Shown here one piece after another: positions 15,194-24,511 of a stretch of 64,000 bases of DNA. The translations under genes were made by a program, and so were the position numbers. This DNA comes from Sphingosinicella sp. BN140058. Its GTDB lineage: Bacteria; Pseudomonadota; Alphaproteobacteria; Sphingomonadales; Sphingomonadaceae. Position 1 is the first letter of the stretch. Each line of letters begins with the position of its first letter. Under the pieces are notes generated by a model, which worked only from the letters and a program-made list of their open reading frames with translations, was not told the origin of the DNA and made no database searches. Location: NCBI RefSeq assembly GCF_004135585.1, contig NZ_CP035501.1:4411501-4475500 (forward strand), in the 5' to 3' direction.

Positions 15194-16999
15194 TCACGCT
15201 TGCGCCGGCGCCTCGGGATAGGCGTCGAGCACCGGGCCGAGTGCCCGCCTCAGTGGGCCGAGAAACGGCGCGAACGGCTTCCACTGATCGATGCCGTCGC
15301 GGTTGATCGGGCGACGGACCTGTTCCGAGGAGGCGGTACGCACCGCGCGGGCATTGTCGTGAAAGCGCAGGCACGCATCGTCGAACGGCAGCTCGAGATG
15401 ATCGAGGAGGCGGCGTATTTCGGCTTCCGGATCGTCGAGCAGATGCTCATGGATCAGCCGGTGGATGCGGCCGGGCTGCACCGCGTCGAAATGCGCCATC
15501 ATCCGCACATAGGCGCGATAATAAAGGCCCAGTGCGGTCTGATCGTAGGCGAAGGCCTGGCCGCGGGCGAAATGCTGTTTGTAGTTGGAAAAGCAGCAGG
15601 CCAGCGGATGCCGCCGGGCATCGATGATCCTCGCCTTCGGCAGGATCAATCGGATGAAGCCGACGTGCAGCCAATTGTTGGGCAGCTTGTCGATGAAGAA
15701 GGGCCGATCGCTCTTCCGCTGGACGCGGGTTCGCGCGAGATACTCCTCCCCGAGCGCGCGGATCGCGTCCGCCGAGAGCTCGGCAAGATGCTCCGGGTAG
15801 CGCCCCTCGCGGCCGCCGGCCCGAGCGACCAGGGCCGGAATGTCGGGAAGTTCCATCGTTCCCTCAACGGCGGGATGGCTGGCGAGGATCTGCTCGATCA
15901 AGGTCGAGCCCGCCCGCGGCATGCCGAGGATGAAGATCGGATCCGGCGCATCGCAGCCCTGGCCGGCACGGGCGTCGTAGAATCCGGCGGTAAACAGGGC
16001 GGCAGCGCGCCGCACCTGATCGTGCGTTCGATCGGGATCGTAGGGGATCTGTGCGTGCCGGATCCGATTGCCGGCGTCATAATGGGCGAAGGCGCGGGCA
16101 GGGTCGCCTCGATCCTCCAGCGCCTTGCCGAGCGCGAAGTGGAGGTGAAGCCGGTCTTCGTCGGCGAGCTCGGGCGCGTCGAGCGCCCGCGTCATCGCAT
16201 GGATGTCGGCCTCGTCGAACCGCACGGTCTTGAGGTTGGCAAGGCTCCACCACACTTCGCCGAGTGTCGGTGCAAGCGTCAAAGCCTGGCGATAGGCCGC
16301 GATCCCGTCCTCCTGCCGCCCAACGGTCTTGAGCAAGTGGCCGTAGCTCATCCACAGCTTCGGCTGGGCCGGCATTCGGGCAAGCACCTGCTCGTAGAGT
16401 GCAAGCGCCTCCTGGTAGCTGCCGATCCGTCCGAGCGCCGCTGCCTTGAGATTCTGGTGGGCGGGATTGGCCGGATCCTTCCCGAGCAGCAGATCCAGGG
16501 TTTCGATCGCCTCGGCGGCGCGATTCTGGCGATAGAGGATGGTGGCGAGGTTCGACCGGGCGGGTGTGAAAGCCGGGGCAAGCTCCAGCGCCCGCCGCAG
16601 CAGCGACTCGGCGTCGCCGAGGCGGCCGAGCCGGGCGGCGAGTTCCGCCATCATCCGGATCGCGGCGACGTCGGTCGGCTTCTCCTTGAGGTGCGGGCGG
16701 AGCTGGCGCTCGGCGATGGCGAGCTGGCCCTGATTGAGCGCGGTTGCGGCCGCGATCAGCCGCGGGTCGTGGACAGAGGCCGCGATCGCCTCCAGCTCCG
16801 CTTCCTCCGCGCCATGGGCGTCGTCCTGCGTCCGCAGCGCCAGAGCGAGCAGCCGCCACGCATCGGCGTTCGCGAGATCCACACGCAGCACCTCGCGGGA
16901 TTGCGCGGCGGCGAGGTCGGGCCGGGGGCGGAGCAGGCGCCGGCCCTCGCTCAGCGCCTGTTCGATCGTCGCCATTCTTGCCTGCACGTCGCTTGCCAT
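15194..16999 (-). CDS. TPR-repeat sulfotransferase family protein
   Basis: A 601-residue cytoplasmic protein. Residues 1-310 are tetratricopeptide repeats (for example ESLLRRALELAPAFTPARSNLATIL and EALALYEQVLARMPAQPKLW). Residues 350-595 form a sulfotransferase domain with the 5'-phosphosulfate loop GMPRAGSTLIEQIL at about 359-372 and the 3'-phosphate-binding RHPLACCFS motif. This architecture is frequent in sphingomonads, often beside TonB-dependent receptors. The acceptor is unknown; some relatives look catalytically unproven and could act on peptides or surface glycans. It is the upstream gene of a likely two-gene unit with the receptor. The start at 16999 has no strong ribosome-binding site, and an ATG at codon 9 is possible. 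Confidence 0.88.
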   Translation of the reverse strand: MASDVQARMATIEQALSEGRRLLRPRPDLAAAQSREVLRVDLANADAWRLLALALRTQDDAHGAEEAELEAIAASVHDPRLIAAATALNQGQLAIAERQLRPHLKEKPTDVAAIRMMAELAARLGRLGDAESLLRRALELAPAFTPARSNLATILYRQNRAAEAIETLDLLLGKDPANPAHQNLKAAALGRIGSYQEALALYEQVLARMPAQPKLWMSYGHLLKTVGRQEDGIAAYRQALTLAPTLGEVWWSLANLKTVRFDEADIHAMTRALDAPELADEDRLHLHFALGKALEDRGDPARAFAHYDAGNRIRHAQIPYDPDRTHDQVRRAAALFTAGFYDARAGQGCDAPDPIFILGMPRAGSTLIEQILASHPAVEGTMELPDIPALVARAGGREGRYPEHLAELSADAIRALGEEYLARTRVQRKSDRPFFIDKLPNNWLHVGFIRLILPKARIIDARRHPLACCFSNYKQHFARGQAFAYDQTALGLYYRAYVRMMAHFDAVQPGRIHRLIHEHLLDDPEAEIRRLLDHLELPFDDACLRFHDNARAVRTASSEQVRRPINRDGIDQWKPFAPFLGPLRRALGPVLDAYPEAPAQA

Positions 17000-17144
17000 G
17001 TGCGGCAGCTTAGGGCCGGCCGATGGGGAGGCAAGCGAGACGGCGCCACGCCGGGGGGAGAGGAGCTGTTCCGCAGTGGCACAGGTGAAAGAATCCCCCG
17101 CGAGCGGCTAGGCGAAATGGTAAAAAAAGCGTTAAGCATCGGTG

Positions 17145-17330
17145 ATGAGACCGATCGTGCCCGCCCGCATTCGCGCCTCCTTTCGCTCCCACCCGCTGCG
17201 CGCGGCGCTGGGCGGCGTCGCACTTCAGGCGATGCCGATCGATCAGGCAACGGAATGGGCGGAAAGTGCGCGTTTCTTCCTGAACGCCTGGCTCGGCGGC
17301 GTCGTCTTCTTTGGGACCCTGCTGGCCTGA
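17145..17330 (+). CDS. Hypothetical small protein, 61 residues
   Basis: A short reading frame in the gap between divergent sulfotransferase and convergent MFS genes. It encodes a basic N-terminus with several Arg, then an amphipathic stretch and a hydrophobic C-terminus (FFLNAWLGGVVFFGTLLA) that could be one membrane helix. The ribosome-binding site is weak. It resembles no family I can name. Listed because the hydrophobic end and lack of any overlapping gene make it plausible. Confidence 0.4.
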   Translation: MRPIVPARIRASFRSHPLRAALGGVALQAMPIDQATEWAESARFFLNAWLGGVVFFGTLLA

Positions 17331-17352
17331 GACCGGTCTCGCGGCGCGCGGT

Positions 17353-18633
17353 TCAGTCGCACGCCTTGTGCAGCCGCCAGGCGAGCCAGGCGGCGCCGAG
17401 GCTTGCCACCGCCACCATCAACAGGGTCTCGGCAACCGACACGCCGAGCAGCACGAGCCCGGTCAGCAGGACGGCGGCAAGCACCATCGCGCCCGAATTG
17501 ACGATGTTGTTGGCGGCCACGGTGCGCGCCGTCTCGGACTTGGCCACGGTGGTGGTGAGGAAGGCATAAAGCGGCACCACAAACATGCCGCCGGACACGG
17601 CCACTCCGAACAGATCGAACATCACCCATTCGGCCTGCGAAATGCGGACGAAGGTGGCGAAATCCATCAGTTCGCCGCCGACGGCAGGCCAATGAATCAC
17701 GTTCCAGTAGAGGTGGACGATGAACAGCCCCATCGCGATCGCCGCGGCCGGTGAATAGACGGCGAGCACGCGGCCCTTGAGCAGGCGATTGATCAGCACC
17801 GACCCGACGCCGACACCCACGGAGAAGATCGCAAGGAAGAGCGTCGCCACCTGTTCGTTGGCGTGGAGCACGTTCTTGACCAAGGGCGGAAACTGCGCGG
17901 CGAGGATCGCACCCATCATCCAGAAGAAGCTGATCGAGGCGATGGCGAGGAACAGCCGGGGAATGTGCATCGTCGCGTTGACGAGGCGAATGGAAGCCCG
18001 GACGATGTGCCAGTCCATCTGGAGCGGCGGCGCGTCCGTCTCCGGCGGCGCCGGCGGCACCTGTCGCCCGCTGACCCAGCCCAGCAGCGCGATGATCATC
18101 ACGCCGATCGCCGCCACCCAGGCGTGGTTGGTGCCGAGCAGGCCGCCGGCGATCGTGCCCAGCAGGATCGCGCCATAGGTTCCGGCCTCGACCAAACCGG
18201 TGCCGCCAAGCACCTCGTCACGCTCGAGATGCTGGGGCAGAATCGCATATTTGATCGGGCCGAAGAAGCTTGAATGCACGCCCATCGCGAACAGAGCGAG
18301 CAGCAGCAGGGTGACGTTGCCGAGCAGCAGGCCGGCGGCGCCGAACGCCATGATGCCGATTTCCGCGCTCTTCACGATCCGGACGATCCGCGCCTTGTCG
18401 GTCGAATCCGCCAGCTGGCCGGCCAGCGCCGAGAACAGGAAGAAGGGCAGGATGAACAGGCCGCCGGCAATGGCGTTGAAGGTCGCTTCCTTGGTGGCGT
18501 CGCTGTAGACGGTGTAGGTCACCAGGATGACCATCGCCGACTTGTAGAGATTGTCGTTGAACGCCCCCAGGAACTGGGTGACGAACAGCGGCAGGAAGCG
18601 GCGCTTGCCGAGGAGATTGAGGGACGCTTGCAC
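17353..18633 (-). CDS. MFS transporter, LplT-like lysophospholipid carrier
   Basis: A 426-residue inner-membrane protein with about twelve membrane helices. The N-terminal pattern RRFLPLFVTQFLGAFNDNLYKSAM and the following loop are characteristic of the LplT / acyl-acyltransferase-linked MFS group, which flips lysophospholipids for re-acylation. Unlike some relatives it has no fused acyltransferase. The start is taken as GTG at 18633 because homologous N-termini begin just before this motif; the open frame continues far upstream but encodes charged low-complexity sequence opposite pgsA. The neighbouring divergent pgsA is another phospholipid gene, which fits. Substrate is inferred. Confidence 0.8.
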   Translation of the reverse strand: MQASLNLLGKRRFLPLFVTQFLGAFNDNLYKSAMVILVTYTVYSDATKEATFNAIAGGLFILPFFLFSALAGQLADSTDKARIVRIVKSAEIGIMAFGAAGLLLGNVTLLLLALFAMGVHSSFFGPIKYAILPQHLERDEVLGGTGLVEAGTYGAILLGTIAGGLLGTNHAWVAAIGVMIIALLGWVSGRQVPPAPPETDAPPLQMDWHIVRASIRLVNATMHIPRLFLAIASISFFWMMGAILAAQFPPLVKNVLHANEQVATLFLAIFSVGVGVGSVLINRLLKGRVLAVYSPAAAIAMGLFIVHLYWNVIHWPAVGGELMDFATFVRISQAEWVMFDLFGVAVSGGMFVVPLYAFLTTTVAKSETARTVAANNIVNSGAMVLAAVLLTGLVLLGVSVAETLLMVAVASLGAAWLAWRLHKACD

Positions 18634-18906
18634 GGTACCGGTTACACTGTGTCGGGGCGGGCGCAGGCGCCGGCGGACGAGTTGTCGCACATGGAGGGGT
18701 GGCATAGCCGCTAACGCGCCTTCGTCAAAGGCGATCCGCGAGCGGCGCGTCCCAGAGGAGGGCAGGGGCACGAGTTCAACGAGCCAAGGCTCCCTGGAAG
18801 CTGCGGATCGGGAACTTGGCGGATTTCGAGAAGGCGGCGGCGGCGCTCTCGAAAGAAAAGCGCCCCTCCACATTTTCGTACGATGCTTTAAGGGGGTGGC
18901 GAGCCG

Positions 18907-19473
18907 ATGCTGACGCTGCCCAACCTTCTCACGCTCTCCCGCATCCTTGCGGTGCCGCTGCTGGTGTTCCTGCTGTGGAAGCCGAGCTGGTGGGATTACG
19001 GCATCACCTTCATCCTCTACTGCATCGTCGGCATCACCGATTATTTCGACGGCTATCTCGCCCGGGCGCAGGGCACCGTGTCGCGGCTCGGCGTCTTTCT
19101 GGATCCGATCGCCGACAAGATCATGGTCGCCGCCGTGATCGTGATGCTGGTCTCCTCGCGGGCATCGAGCGGCGAGCCGATCATCCATGGTTTCCACATC
19201 ATCCCGGCGCTGATCATCCTGCTTCGGGAAATCATCGTCTCGGGTCTGCGCGAGTTCCTCGCCGGCTTGCAGGTGTCGATCCCGGTGAGCCAGCTCGCCA
19301 AGTGGAAGACGACGTTCCAGCTCGTCTCCCTCGGCGGCCTGATCCTGGCCGGAGCTCTGCCGCAATGGCCGCTGGTCCACCTCGGCGCGCTCGTCTTTCT
19401 CTGGGCGGCCGCGGCGCTCACACTGGTCACCGGCTGGGATTATCTGCGCACCGGCCTAAAGCATATGGATTGA
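18907..19473 (+). CDS. pgsA: CDP-diacylglycerol--glycerol-3-phosphate 3-phosphatidyltransferase
   Basis: Makes phosphatidylglycerophosphate from CDP-diacylglycerol and glycerol-3-phosphate in the inner membrane, the committed step to phosphatidylglycerol and cardiolipin. The 188-residue protein shows the CDP-alcohol phosphotransferase signature from DYFDGYLAR through GVFLDPIADK (D, DG, AR, G, D, D spacing) and several membrane helices. AAGGGGGT upstream of the ATG is a good ribosome-binding site. It is followed after 2 bp by moaD, so the three genes pgsA-moaD-moaE are probably co-transcribed, an arrangement known in alphaproteobacteria. Confidence 0.95.
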   Translation: MLTLPNLLTLSRILAVPLLVFLLWKPSWWDYGITFILYCIVGITDYFDGYLARAQGTVSRLGVFLDPIADKIMVAAVIVMLVSSRASSGEPIIHGFHIIPALIILLREIIVSGLREFLAGLQVSIPVSQLAKWKTTFQLVSLGGLILAGALPQWPLVHLGALVFLWAAAALTLVTGWDYLRTGLKHMD

Positions 19474-19475
19474 GC

Positions 19476-19733
19476 GTGGCGATAGACCTGCTCTATTTCG
19501 GTGCCTTTCGCGATGCCTTCGGCCGCGACGGCGAGCGCGTCGATCCGCCCGGCCACGTCGTCACGGTTGCCGATCTGATCACCTGGCTCGCCGACCGCGG
19601 CGACCCTTATGATGCCGCCTTCGCCGATCGGGCGGGCGTGTTCGCTGCTGTCGAAGCGGAGCCGGTAGCGCCAGAGGGCAATATCTTCGGCGCGCGCGAA
19701 GTGGCGCTGTTTCCGTCGCCGGGGGCGCTGTGA
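19476..19733 (+). CDS. moaD: Molybdopterin synthase sulfur-carrier subunit MoaD, atypical C-terminus
   Basis: An 85-residue beta-grasp protein (IDLLYFGAFRDAFGRDGERV at the start, AREVALFP near the end) that should deliver sulfur for molybdopterin. Functional MoaD ends in Gly-Gly, which is adenylated and thiocarboxylated; this one ends in PSPGAL. In the adjacent frame, the same bases read SVAGGAV and run on into moaE, so a one-base change near 19713 may have altered the tail, or the assembly may have an indel. GTG start; overlaps moaE by 4 bp (GTGA). Identity is confident from sequence and context; activity is in question. Confidence 0.85.
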   Translation: MAIDLLYFGAFRDAFGRDGERVDPPGHVVTVADLITWLADRGDPYDAAFADRAGVFAAVEAEPVAPEGNIFGAREVALFPSPGAL

Positions 19734-20128
19734 TCGACGCCCGCGTCCAGGCCGCCGACTTCGATCCGGGCCGCCAGCTTCAGCGGCTCGAGGAGCTCGG
19801 CGCAGTCGGATTGGCCAGCGCGATCATCGCGGCGCGCACCGATCCCGCGGTGCAGGAATTGCTGATCGATCATTATCCTGCGCTCGCCAGGAACGTGCTC
19901 GCGGCGATCGCGTCCGAAGCGGAGGCGAGGTTCGGCCTGACCGGGATCATCCTCATCCATCGCCACGGCGTGTTGGTGCCCGGGGAAAGGATCGCCTTTG
20001 CCGCCACCTGTGCGGACGATCCGCAGGCTGCGCTCGATGGCTGCGCGTTCGCGATCGCGGCGCTGGGCCGCCGCGCGCCGTTCTGGCGGAAGGAAATACG
20101 GGAAGACGGATCGTCCGCCTGGCGGTGA
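19730..20128 (+). CDS. moaE: Molybdopterin synthase catalytic subunit MoaE
   Basis: Converts precursor Z (cyclic pyranopterin monophosphate) to molybdopterin using sulfur from MoaD. The 132-residue protein has the family regions VGLASAIIAARTDPAVQELLIDHYP, IILIHRHGVLVPGERIAFAAT and the active-site segment RAPFWRKE with the catalytic lysine. It starts at a GTG overlapping the moaD stop. The 3' end forms half of a hairpin shared with the convergent accC end. Confidence 0.94.
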   Translation: MIDARVQAADFDPGRQLQRLEELGAVGLASAIIAARTDPAVQELLIDHYPALARNVLAAIASEAEARFGLTGIILIHRHGVLVPGERIAFAATCADDPQAALDGCAFAIAALGRRAPFWRKEIREDGSSAWR

Positions 20129-20147
20129 TCCGGAGACCACCGCCAGG
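20118..20147 (+). terminator. Inverted repeat between convergent moaE and accC
   Basis: A perfect 10-bp inverted repeat (CCTGGCGGTG at 20118-20127, complement at 20138-20147) with a 10-base loop spans the moaE stop and precedes the accC stop by a few bases. No T run follows. It may act as a bidirectional transcription end. Confidence 0.45.
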
Positions 20148-20153
20148 TTCCAA

Positions 20154-21509
20154 TCAGGAGTCCGCCTCGTCGCGCGCCAGCCACTGCTCCAGCCATTTGA
20201 TGGTGTAGTCGCCGGCGAGGAATTCAGGATCCTCGACCAGCTTCTGATGAAGCGGGATCGTGGTCTTCATGCCCTCGATCACATATTCCTCGAGCGCGCG
20301 CTTGAGGCGCATGATGCAGCGTTCGCGGGTGGTGCCGTAGACGATCAGCTTGGCGATCATGCTGTCGTAATAAGGCGGCACCTTGTAGCCGCCATAGAGG
20401 CCGCTATCGATCCGCACGTGCATGCCCCCGGGGGCGACATAGGCCTTCACCGTGCCCGGGGAGGGGGCGAATGTCCGCGGATCCTCGGCGTTGATCCGGC
20501 ATTCGATCGCATGCCCGCGGAAGGTGAGCTGCTCCTGGGTGCAGGAAAGATCCTCGCCGGCGGCAATCCGGATCTGCTCGCGGACGAGATCGAGGCCGGT
20601 GATCATCTCGGTCACCGGATGCTCGACCTGCAGGCGCGTGTTCATCTCGATGAAGTAGAATTCCTCATTCTCGTAGAGGAATTCGATCGTGCCGGCGCCG
20701 CGATAGCCCATCTCCGCCATCGCCTTGGCAACGATGCCGCCCATCCGGGCGCGCTGCTCAGGCGTGATCACGGGGGAAGGCGCTTCCTCTAGCACCTTCT
20801 GGTGACGGCGCTGCAGCGAGCAGTCGCGCTCGCCGAGGTGGACGGCATTGCCTCGGCCGTCTCCGAACACCTGAAATTCGATGTGGCGCGGGTCGCCAAG
20901 ATATTTCTCGATGTAGACGGTGGCATCGCCGAACGCCGCCTTGGCTTCGGATCCGGCCTGGACGATCAACGCTTCGAGCTGATCCTCCGACTCGACCACC
21001 TTCATGCCGCGGCCGCCGCCGCCGGAGGCCGCCTTGACGATCACCGGATAGCCGATCTCGCCGGCGATGCGGCGGCCTTCCTCGATCGTCTCGATCGGGC
21101 CGTCGGAGCCCGGAACCAGCGGCAGGCCGAGCTTGGCGGCGGTGCGCTTCGCCTCGATCTTGTCGCCCATCACCCGGATATGCTCGGGCTTCGGCCCGAT
21201 CCAGAGAATGCCATGGCTCTCGACGATTTCGGCGAACCGGGCATTTTCCGACAGGAAGCCGTAGCCGGGATGGATCGCATCGGCATGGCTGAGCTCGGCC
21301 GCCGAGATGATGTTCGGGATATTCAGATAGGAATCCGCGGCCGCCGGCGGTCCGATGCAGATCGCCTCATCGGCGAGGCGGACGTGCATCGCGTCCGCAT
21401 CTGCGGTGGAGTGCACGGCCACCGTCTTGATGCCCATCTCGTGGCAGGCGCGGTGGATACGGAGTGCGATCTCGCCGCGATTGGCGATCAGGACCTTTTG
21501 AATCTTCAT
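20154..21509 (-). CDS. accC: Acetyl-CoA carboxylase, biotin carboxylase subunit
   Basis: ATP-dependent carboxylation of biotin on AccB, the first half-reaction of malonyl-CoA synthesis. The 451-residue protein starts [21 protein letters not shown], contains the ATP-grasp glycine loop [12 protein letters not shown], the [16 protein letters not shown] region and the catalytic stretch [22 protein letters not shown]. The ATG at 21509 is chosen from the conserved N-terminus; the frame is open upstream for 16 codons without homology. It follows accB by 109 bp on the same strand, the usual aroQ-accB-accC order. Confidence 0.97.
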   Translation of the reverse strand: MKIQKVLIANRGEIALRIHRACHEMGIKTVAVHSTADADAMHVRLADEAICIGPPAAADSYLNIPNIISAAELSHADAIHPGYGFLSENARFAEIVESHGILWIGPKPEHIRVMGDKIEAKRTAAKLGLPLVPGSDGPIETIEEGRRIAGEIGYPVIVKAASGGGGRGMKVVESEDQLEALIVQAGSEAKAAFGDATVYIEKYLGDPRHIEFQVFGDGRGNAVHLGERDCSLQRRHQKVLEEAPSPVITPEQRARMGGIVAKAMAEMGYRGAGTIEFLYENEEFYFIEMNTRLQVEHPVTEMITGLDLVREQIRIAAGEDLSCTQEQLTFRGHAIECRINAEDPRTFAPSPGTVKAYVAPGGMHVRIDSGLYGGYKVPPYYDSMIAKLIVYGTTRERCIMRLKRALEEYVIEGMKTTIPLHQKLVEDPEFLAGDYTIKWLEQWLARDEADS

Positions 21510-21618
21510 GTCAGCTCTCATCGGCCCGGCGCGATGCCGGGGCTGGTGGCGATACAAGCGGCGTGCGTCCGGACTTTCTCCGCCCTGGATATCCGGGCAC
21601 GGTCCGGCGCGGCGCCGA

Positions 21619-22104
21619 TCACTCGATGATCACCAGCGGCTGGTCATATTCGACCGGCTGGGCGTCCTGAACGAAGACCTGAGTCACGGTCCCCGAACGT
21701 GGCGCGGTAATCGGGTTCATCACCTTCATCGCTTCGACGATGAGCAGAGTGTCGCCTTCCTTGACGCTCTGGCCGGGGCTGACGAACGGCTTGGCGCCCG
21801 GTTCGCCGGCCAGATAGACGGTTCCGACCATCGGCGATTTTACCGCGCCGGGGTGGGCGGCGGGAGGCGTGTCGGCTGCAAGGCTCGGAGCCGGTGCGGC
21901 AGGGGCGCCGGCGGCCGGAGCGGGCGCGGCGACGTGGACCGACGCCGGGGCGGCATAAGTGATCTGCCGCTTGACGACGATGCGACGCTCGTCATCTTCG
22001 ACCTCGATCTCGGTCAGATCGTTCTTGTTCAGCAATTCGGCAAGGAGACGCACCAGATCTGCGTCAATCCGCATGCTCCCGCGGGAGCCGTTCTCGTCGG
22101 TCAT
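21619..22104 (-). CDS. accB: Acetyl-CoA carboxylase biotin carboxyl carrier protein
   Basis: The 161-residue biotin carrier of acetyl-CoA carboxylase. It has an N-terminal dimer segment, an Ala/Pro-rich flexible linker at about residues 55-85, and the biotinyl domain with the attachment site EAMKVMNPI and the protruding-thumb region typical of AccB. The ATG at 22104 is selected by the family N-terminus; upstream codons are in the gap to aroQ. Cotranscribed with accC and probably aroQ. Confidence 0.96.
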   Translation of the reverse strand: MTDENGSRGSMRIDADLVRLLAELLNKNDLTEIEVEDDERRIVVKRQITYAAPASVHVAAPAPAAGAPAAPAPSLAADTPPAAHPGAVKSPMVGTVYLAGEPGAKPFVSPGQSVKEGDTLLIVEAMKVMNPITAPRSGTVTQVFVQDAQPVEYDQPLVIIE

Positions 22105-22159
22105 TGGACCCTCTTTTTCCCCAGCAGTTCCGCTTCTTGCGGTATTTTGGCGCGCCTTG

Positions 22160-22600
22160 TCAGAGACCGGCCGCCGCGTCCAGAGCAAGCTGATAACTGA
22201 GCGCGCCGAAGCCCGCGATGGTTCCCCGCGCCGCCTTTGCGACGAAGCTCCGGTGGCGGAAGCTTTCGCGGGCGTGGGGGTTGGAAAGATGGACTTCGAT
22301 CACCGGCGTGGCGACCGATTTGATCGCATCATGTATCGCGATCGAGGTGTGGGTGAACGCGCCCGCATTGAGGATCACCGCCCTCGCGCCCTCCGCTTGC
22401 GCTTCGTGCAGCCAATCGACGAGATGCCCTTCGTGATTGGATTGGCGCATGTCGATGCGAACGCCGATTTCGCGTGCACGGTCCTCCAGCCGGTCGGCGA
22501 TGTCGTCCAGCGTGTCGGATCCGTAGATATCCGGCTCGCGCGTGCCGAGGAGGTTGAGGTTCGGGCCGTTGAGCACGTAGATCGTCGGTAGCGTCGCCAT
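22160..22600 (-). CDS. aroQ: 3-dehydroquinate dehydratase, type II
   Basis: Third step of the shikimate pathway, dehydrating 3-dehydroquinate. The 146-residue protein matches type II enzymes throughout: [19 protein letters not shown] with the flexible lid arginine and tyrosine, [32 protein letters not shown] and [15 protein letters not shown] with the catalytic histidine region. First gene of aroQ-accB-accC, with its promoter in the 46-bp gap to divergent thiS or within thiS. Confidence 0.97.
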   Translation of the reverse strand: MATLPTIYVLNGPNLNLLGTREPDIYGSDTLDDIADRLEDRAREIGVRIDMRQSNHEGHLVDWLHEAQAEGARAVILNAGAFTHTSIAIHDAIKSVATPVIEVHLSNPHARESFRHRSFVAKAARGTIAGFGALSYQLALDAAAGL

Positions 22601-22646
22601 GGAGAAACCCTATATGGCGGCGGGACGACAAGCGCAAAGGCGGCTT

Positions 22647-22865
22647 ATGGTTTACGACGGTACAGCTTCGATCCGGGTCAACGGCAGCCACCGCCGGGTG
22701 CGCCAGGGCATGACGGTGGCGGAACTCGCGTTGGAACTCGGGCTCGAGCCGACCCGGGTGGCGGTGGAGCGCAATCTCGAAATCGTGCCGCGTTCCACCC
22801 TCGCCGAGGTCGTGATCCAGGACGGCGACGATTTCGAGATCGTCACCTTCGTCGGCGGCGGCTGA
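22647..22865 (+). CDS. thiS: Thiamine biosynthesis sulfur carrier ThiS
   Basis: A 72-residue beta-grasp sulfur carrier for thiazole synthesis. The sequence ([25 protein letters not shown], then [35 protein letters not shown]) is typical and ends with the required Gly-Gly. The ATG at 22647 lies at the family start; an in-frame upstream ATG at 22599 would overlap aroQ. No thiamine riboswitch fits in the short gap before it. Followed by thiG after 28 bp. Confidence 0.93.
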   Translation: MVYDGTASIRVNGSHRRVRQGMTVAELALELGLEPTRVAVERNLEIVPRSTLAEVVIQDGDDFEIVTFVGGG

Positions 22866-22893
22866 GCGTTGGGCGAATGACGATACAGACGGG

Positions 22894-23694
22894 ATGACGA
22901 CAGTGAATGTGATGACCTCGATCGGTGACGACACATGGACGGTGGCGGGGCGGACGTTTCGTTCGCGCCTGATCGTCGGCACCGGCAAGTATAAGAGCTT
23001 CGAGCAGAATGCGGCGGCGGTTGCGGCCTCGGGCGCCGAGATCGTCACCGTGGCGGTGCGGCGGGTGAACATCGCCGATCCCAAGCAACCGATGCTCACT
23101 GACTTCATCGATCCGAAGCAGATCGTCTACCTGCCCAACACCGCCGGCTGCTTTACCGCCGACGAGGCGATCCGGACCTTGCGGCTGGCGCGCGAAGCGG
23201 GAGGCTGGACCCTGGTGAAGCTCGAGGTGCTTGGCGAAGCCAAGACGCTCTATCCCGACATGATCGAGACCCTGCGGGCGACCGAAATCCTCGCCAAGGA
23301 GGGTTTTCAGCCGATGGTCTATTGCGCCGACGATCCGATCGCCGCCAAGCGGCTCGAGAATGCCGGCGCAGTCGCAATCATGCCGCTGGGCGCACCGATC
23401 GGCTCCGGCCTCGGCCTCCAGAACGAGGTCATGATTCGGATCATGGTGGAGAATGCGTCGGTTCCGGTGCTGGTCGATGCCGGCGTCGGCACCGCGTCGG
23501 ATGCTGCCGTTGCGATGGAACTCGGCTGCGATGGCGTGTTGATGAACACCGCCATTGCCGAAGCCAAGGATCCGGTGATGATGGCGACCGCGATGCGGCT
23601 GGCGGTCGACTCGGGACGGCTCGCTTATCGGGCGGGACGGATGGGAAAGCGTCGTTATGCCGATCCGTCGAGCCCGCTCGCCGGACTGATCTAG
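22894..23694 (+). CDS. thiG: Thiazole synthase ThiG
   Basis: Forms the thiazole phosphate of thiamine from 1-deoxy-xylulose-5-phosphate, dehydroglycine and the ThiS thiocarboxylate. The 266-residue TIM-barrel protein has the catalytic lysine in LVKLEVLGE, the phosphate-binding [14 protein letters not shown] and [25 protein letters not shown] motifs. It follows thiS in the same direction and its last 4 bases overlap the end of the convergent glycine-rich protein gene. Confidence 0.97.
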   Translation: MTTVNVMTSIGDDTWTVAGRTFRSRLIVGTGKYKSFEQNAAAVAASGAEIVTVAVRRVNIADPKQPMLTDFIDPKQIVYLPNTAGCFTADEAIRTLRLAREAGGWTLVKLEVLGEAKTLYPDMIETLRATEILAKEGFQPMVYCADDPIAAKRLENAGAVAIMPLGAPIGSGLGLQNEVMIRIMVENASVPVLVDAGVGTASDAAVAMELGCDGVLMNTAIAEAKDPVMMATAMRLAVDSGRLAYRAGRMGKRRYADPSSPLAGLI

Positions 23695-24431
23695 TCGCCG
23701 CCTCCGCAGCCACCGCCGCAACTTCCGCCGCAACTGGCGCAGTCTCCGTCGCTGCCGCCGGAGTCCGACGTGGAGCAGCCGCTGCCGCCGCATGATCCGC
23801 CGTCGTCCTTCTTCTTGCGCCTCTCCGCCATCGGAGGGGCGAAGACCGCAATCCCGATCACCAGCCCGATCACCAGGACGATGACGAGGAACGCAGCAGC
23901 GGGCCCGGCGATGGCAGCCGATGAGGTTGCGGCAAGAACGGCGCAGATTGTACCGAAGACAAGACGGTTTCGACGCTCCGCTTCGTCGTTGCCCTGATCG
24001 TCGTCGGCTTGTGGGCGCCGCCAGATGTCGTCCGGGGGCGATCCGAACACCTCCTGGTAGAGGGTCAGCGTCCGACGATATTGATCCGCGAAGCGCGCCT
24101 CTTCGTCTGCGTCGCCGGATCCGGGCAGATGCCGCAGCGTCCGCCCGAGCAGGTTTGCACACAGCTTGCGGTGGTAATCATCCTCGTCTTCGAGATGGAG
24201 GTGCCAGGCCTCGTCCACGGCCTTTGACGGGGTCACCTCGAACGATGCGATCGTCGCCAGATAGAGGAAGCGGCGATATTCGCCGATCACCCGCACCGCG
24301 AAGGCGTCCGACCACCCGTTGGCGTCGGCGAGCCTCCGCTCGAAGGCCGACGGTCGCGAACCGATCGGAAAATTGGAGAGAGTGGCCCAGAGGCCCGTCG
24401 GATCCGCAGCAGCGCGCAGGTTCCCGTTCAT
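23691..24431 (-). CDS. Glycine-rich-domain-like membrane protein with Cys/Gly/Ser tail
   Basis: A 246-residue protein. The first about 130 residues resemble the GRDP (DUF1399-like) domain, with the signature [21 protein letters not shown] and a [13 protein letters not shown] helix. One or two membrane helices follow ([24 protein letters not shown]), then basic residues and a 40-residue tail made almost only of Gly, Cys, Ser and Asp with about seven cysteines. The tail could bind metal or form disulphides; topology would decide which. It lies 80 bp downstream of the double-AAA+ gene on the same strand, so the two are likely co-expressed. Function unknown. Confidence 0.75.
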   Translation of the reverse strand: MNGNLRAAADPTGLWATLSNFPIGSRPSAFERRLADANGWSDAFAVRVIGEYRRFLYLATIASFEVTPSKAVDEAWHLHLEDEDDYHRKLCANLLGRTLRHLPGSGDADEEARFADQYRRTLTLYQEVFGSPPDDIWRRPQADDDQGNDEAERRNRLVFGTICAVLAATSSAAIAGPAAAFLVIVLVIGLVIGIAVFAPPMAERRKKKDDGGSCGGSGCSTSDSGGSDGDCASCGGSCGGGCGGGD

Positions 24432-24511
24432 CTGCTGACGAAAATAAGGGCCGCGTGTTACGGAAATGTGACGGTGCGGGGCGGTCGAATTCGGCCGCCC
24501 CGCACCGCTCG

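Noticed and set aside
17000..17144. Pho-like box upstream of the TPR-sulfotransferase
   Set aside because: I looked for 11-bp-phased heptamers and found none of useful quality; this operon is therefore not grouped with the proposed Pho set.
15182..17569. A 795-codon plus-strand open frame opposite the TPR-sulfotransferase
   Set aside because: Shadow of the real gene; composition is Arg/Gly/Pro-rich without motifs, and the minus-strand protein has clear TPR and sulfotransferase signatures.
18634..19380. Upstream extension of the MFS carrier frame by 249 codons
   Set aside because: The extension lies opposite pgsA, is charged low-complexity sequence, and relatives start just before the RRFLPLFVTQF motif.
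22601..22646. Possible thiamine pyrophosphate riboswitch ahead of thiS
   Set aside because: Only 46 bp separate aroQ and thiS and none of the conserved thi-box bases are visible there.
23691..23830. DNA tandem repeat at the end of the glycine-rich protein gene
   Set aside because: The repetition is due to codons for Gly, Cys and Ser in the protein tail and is not a separate DNA element.
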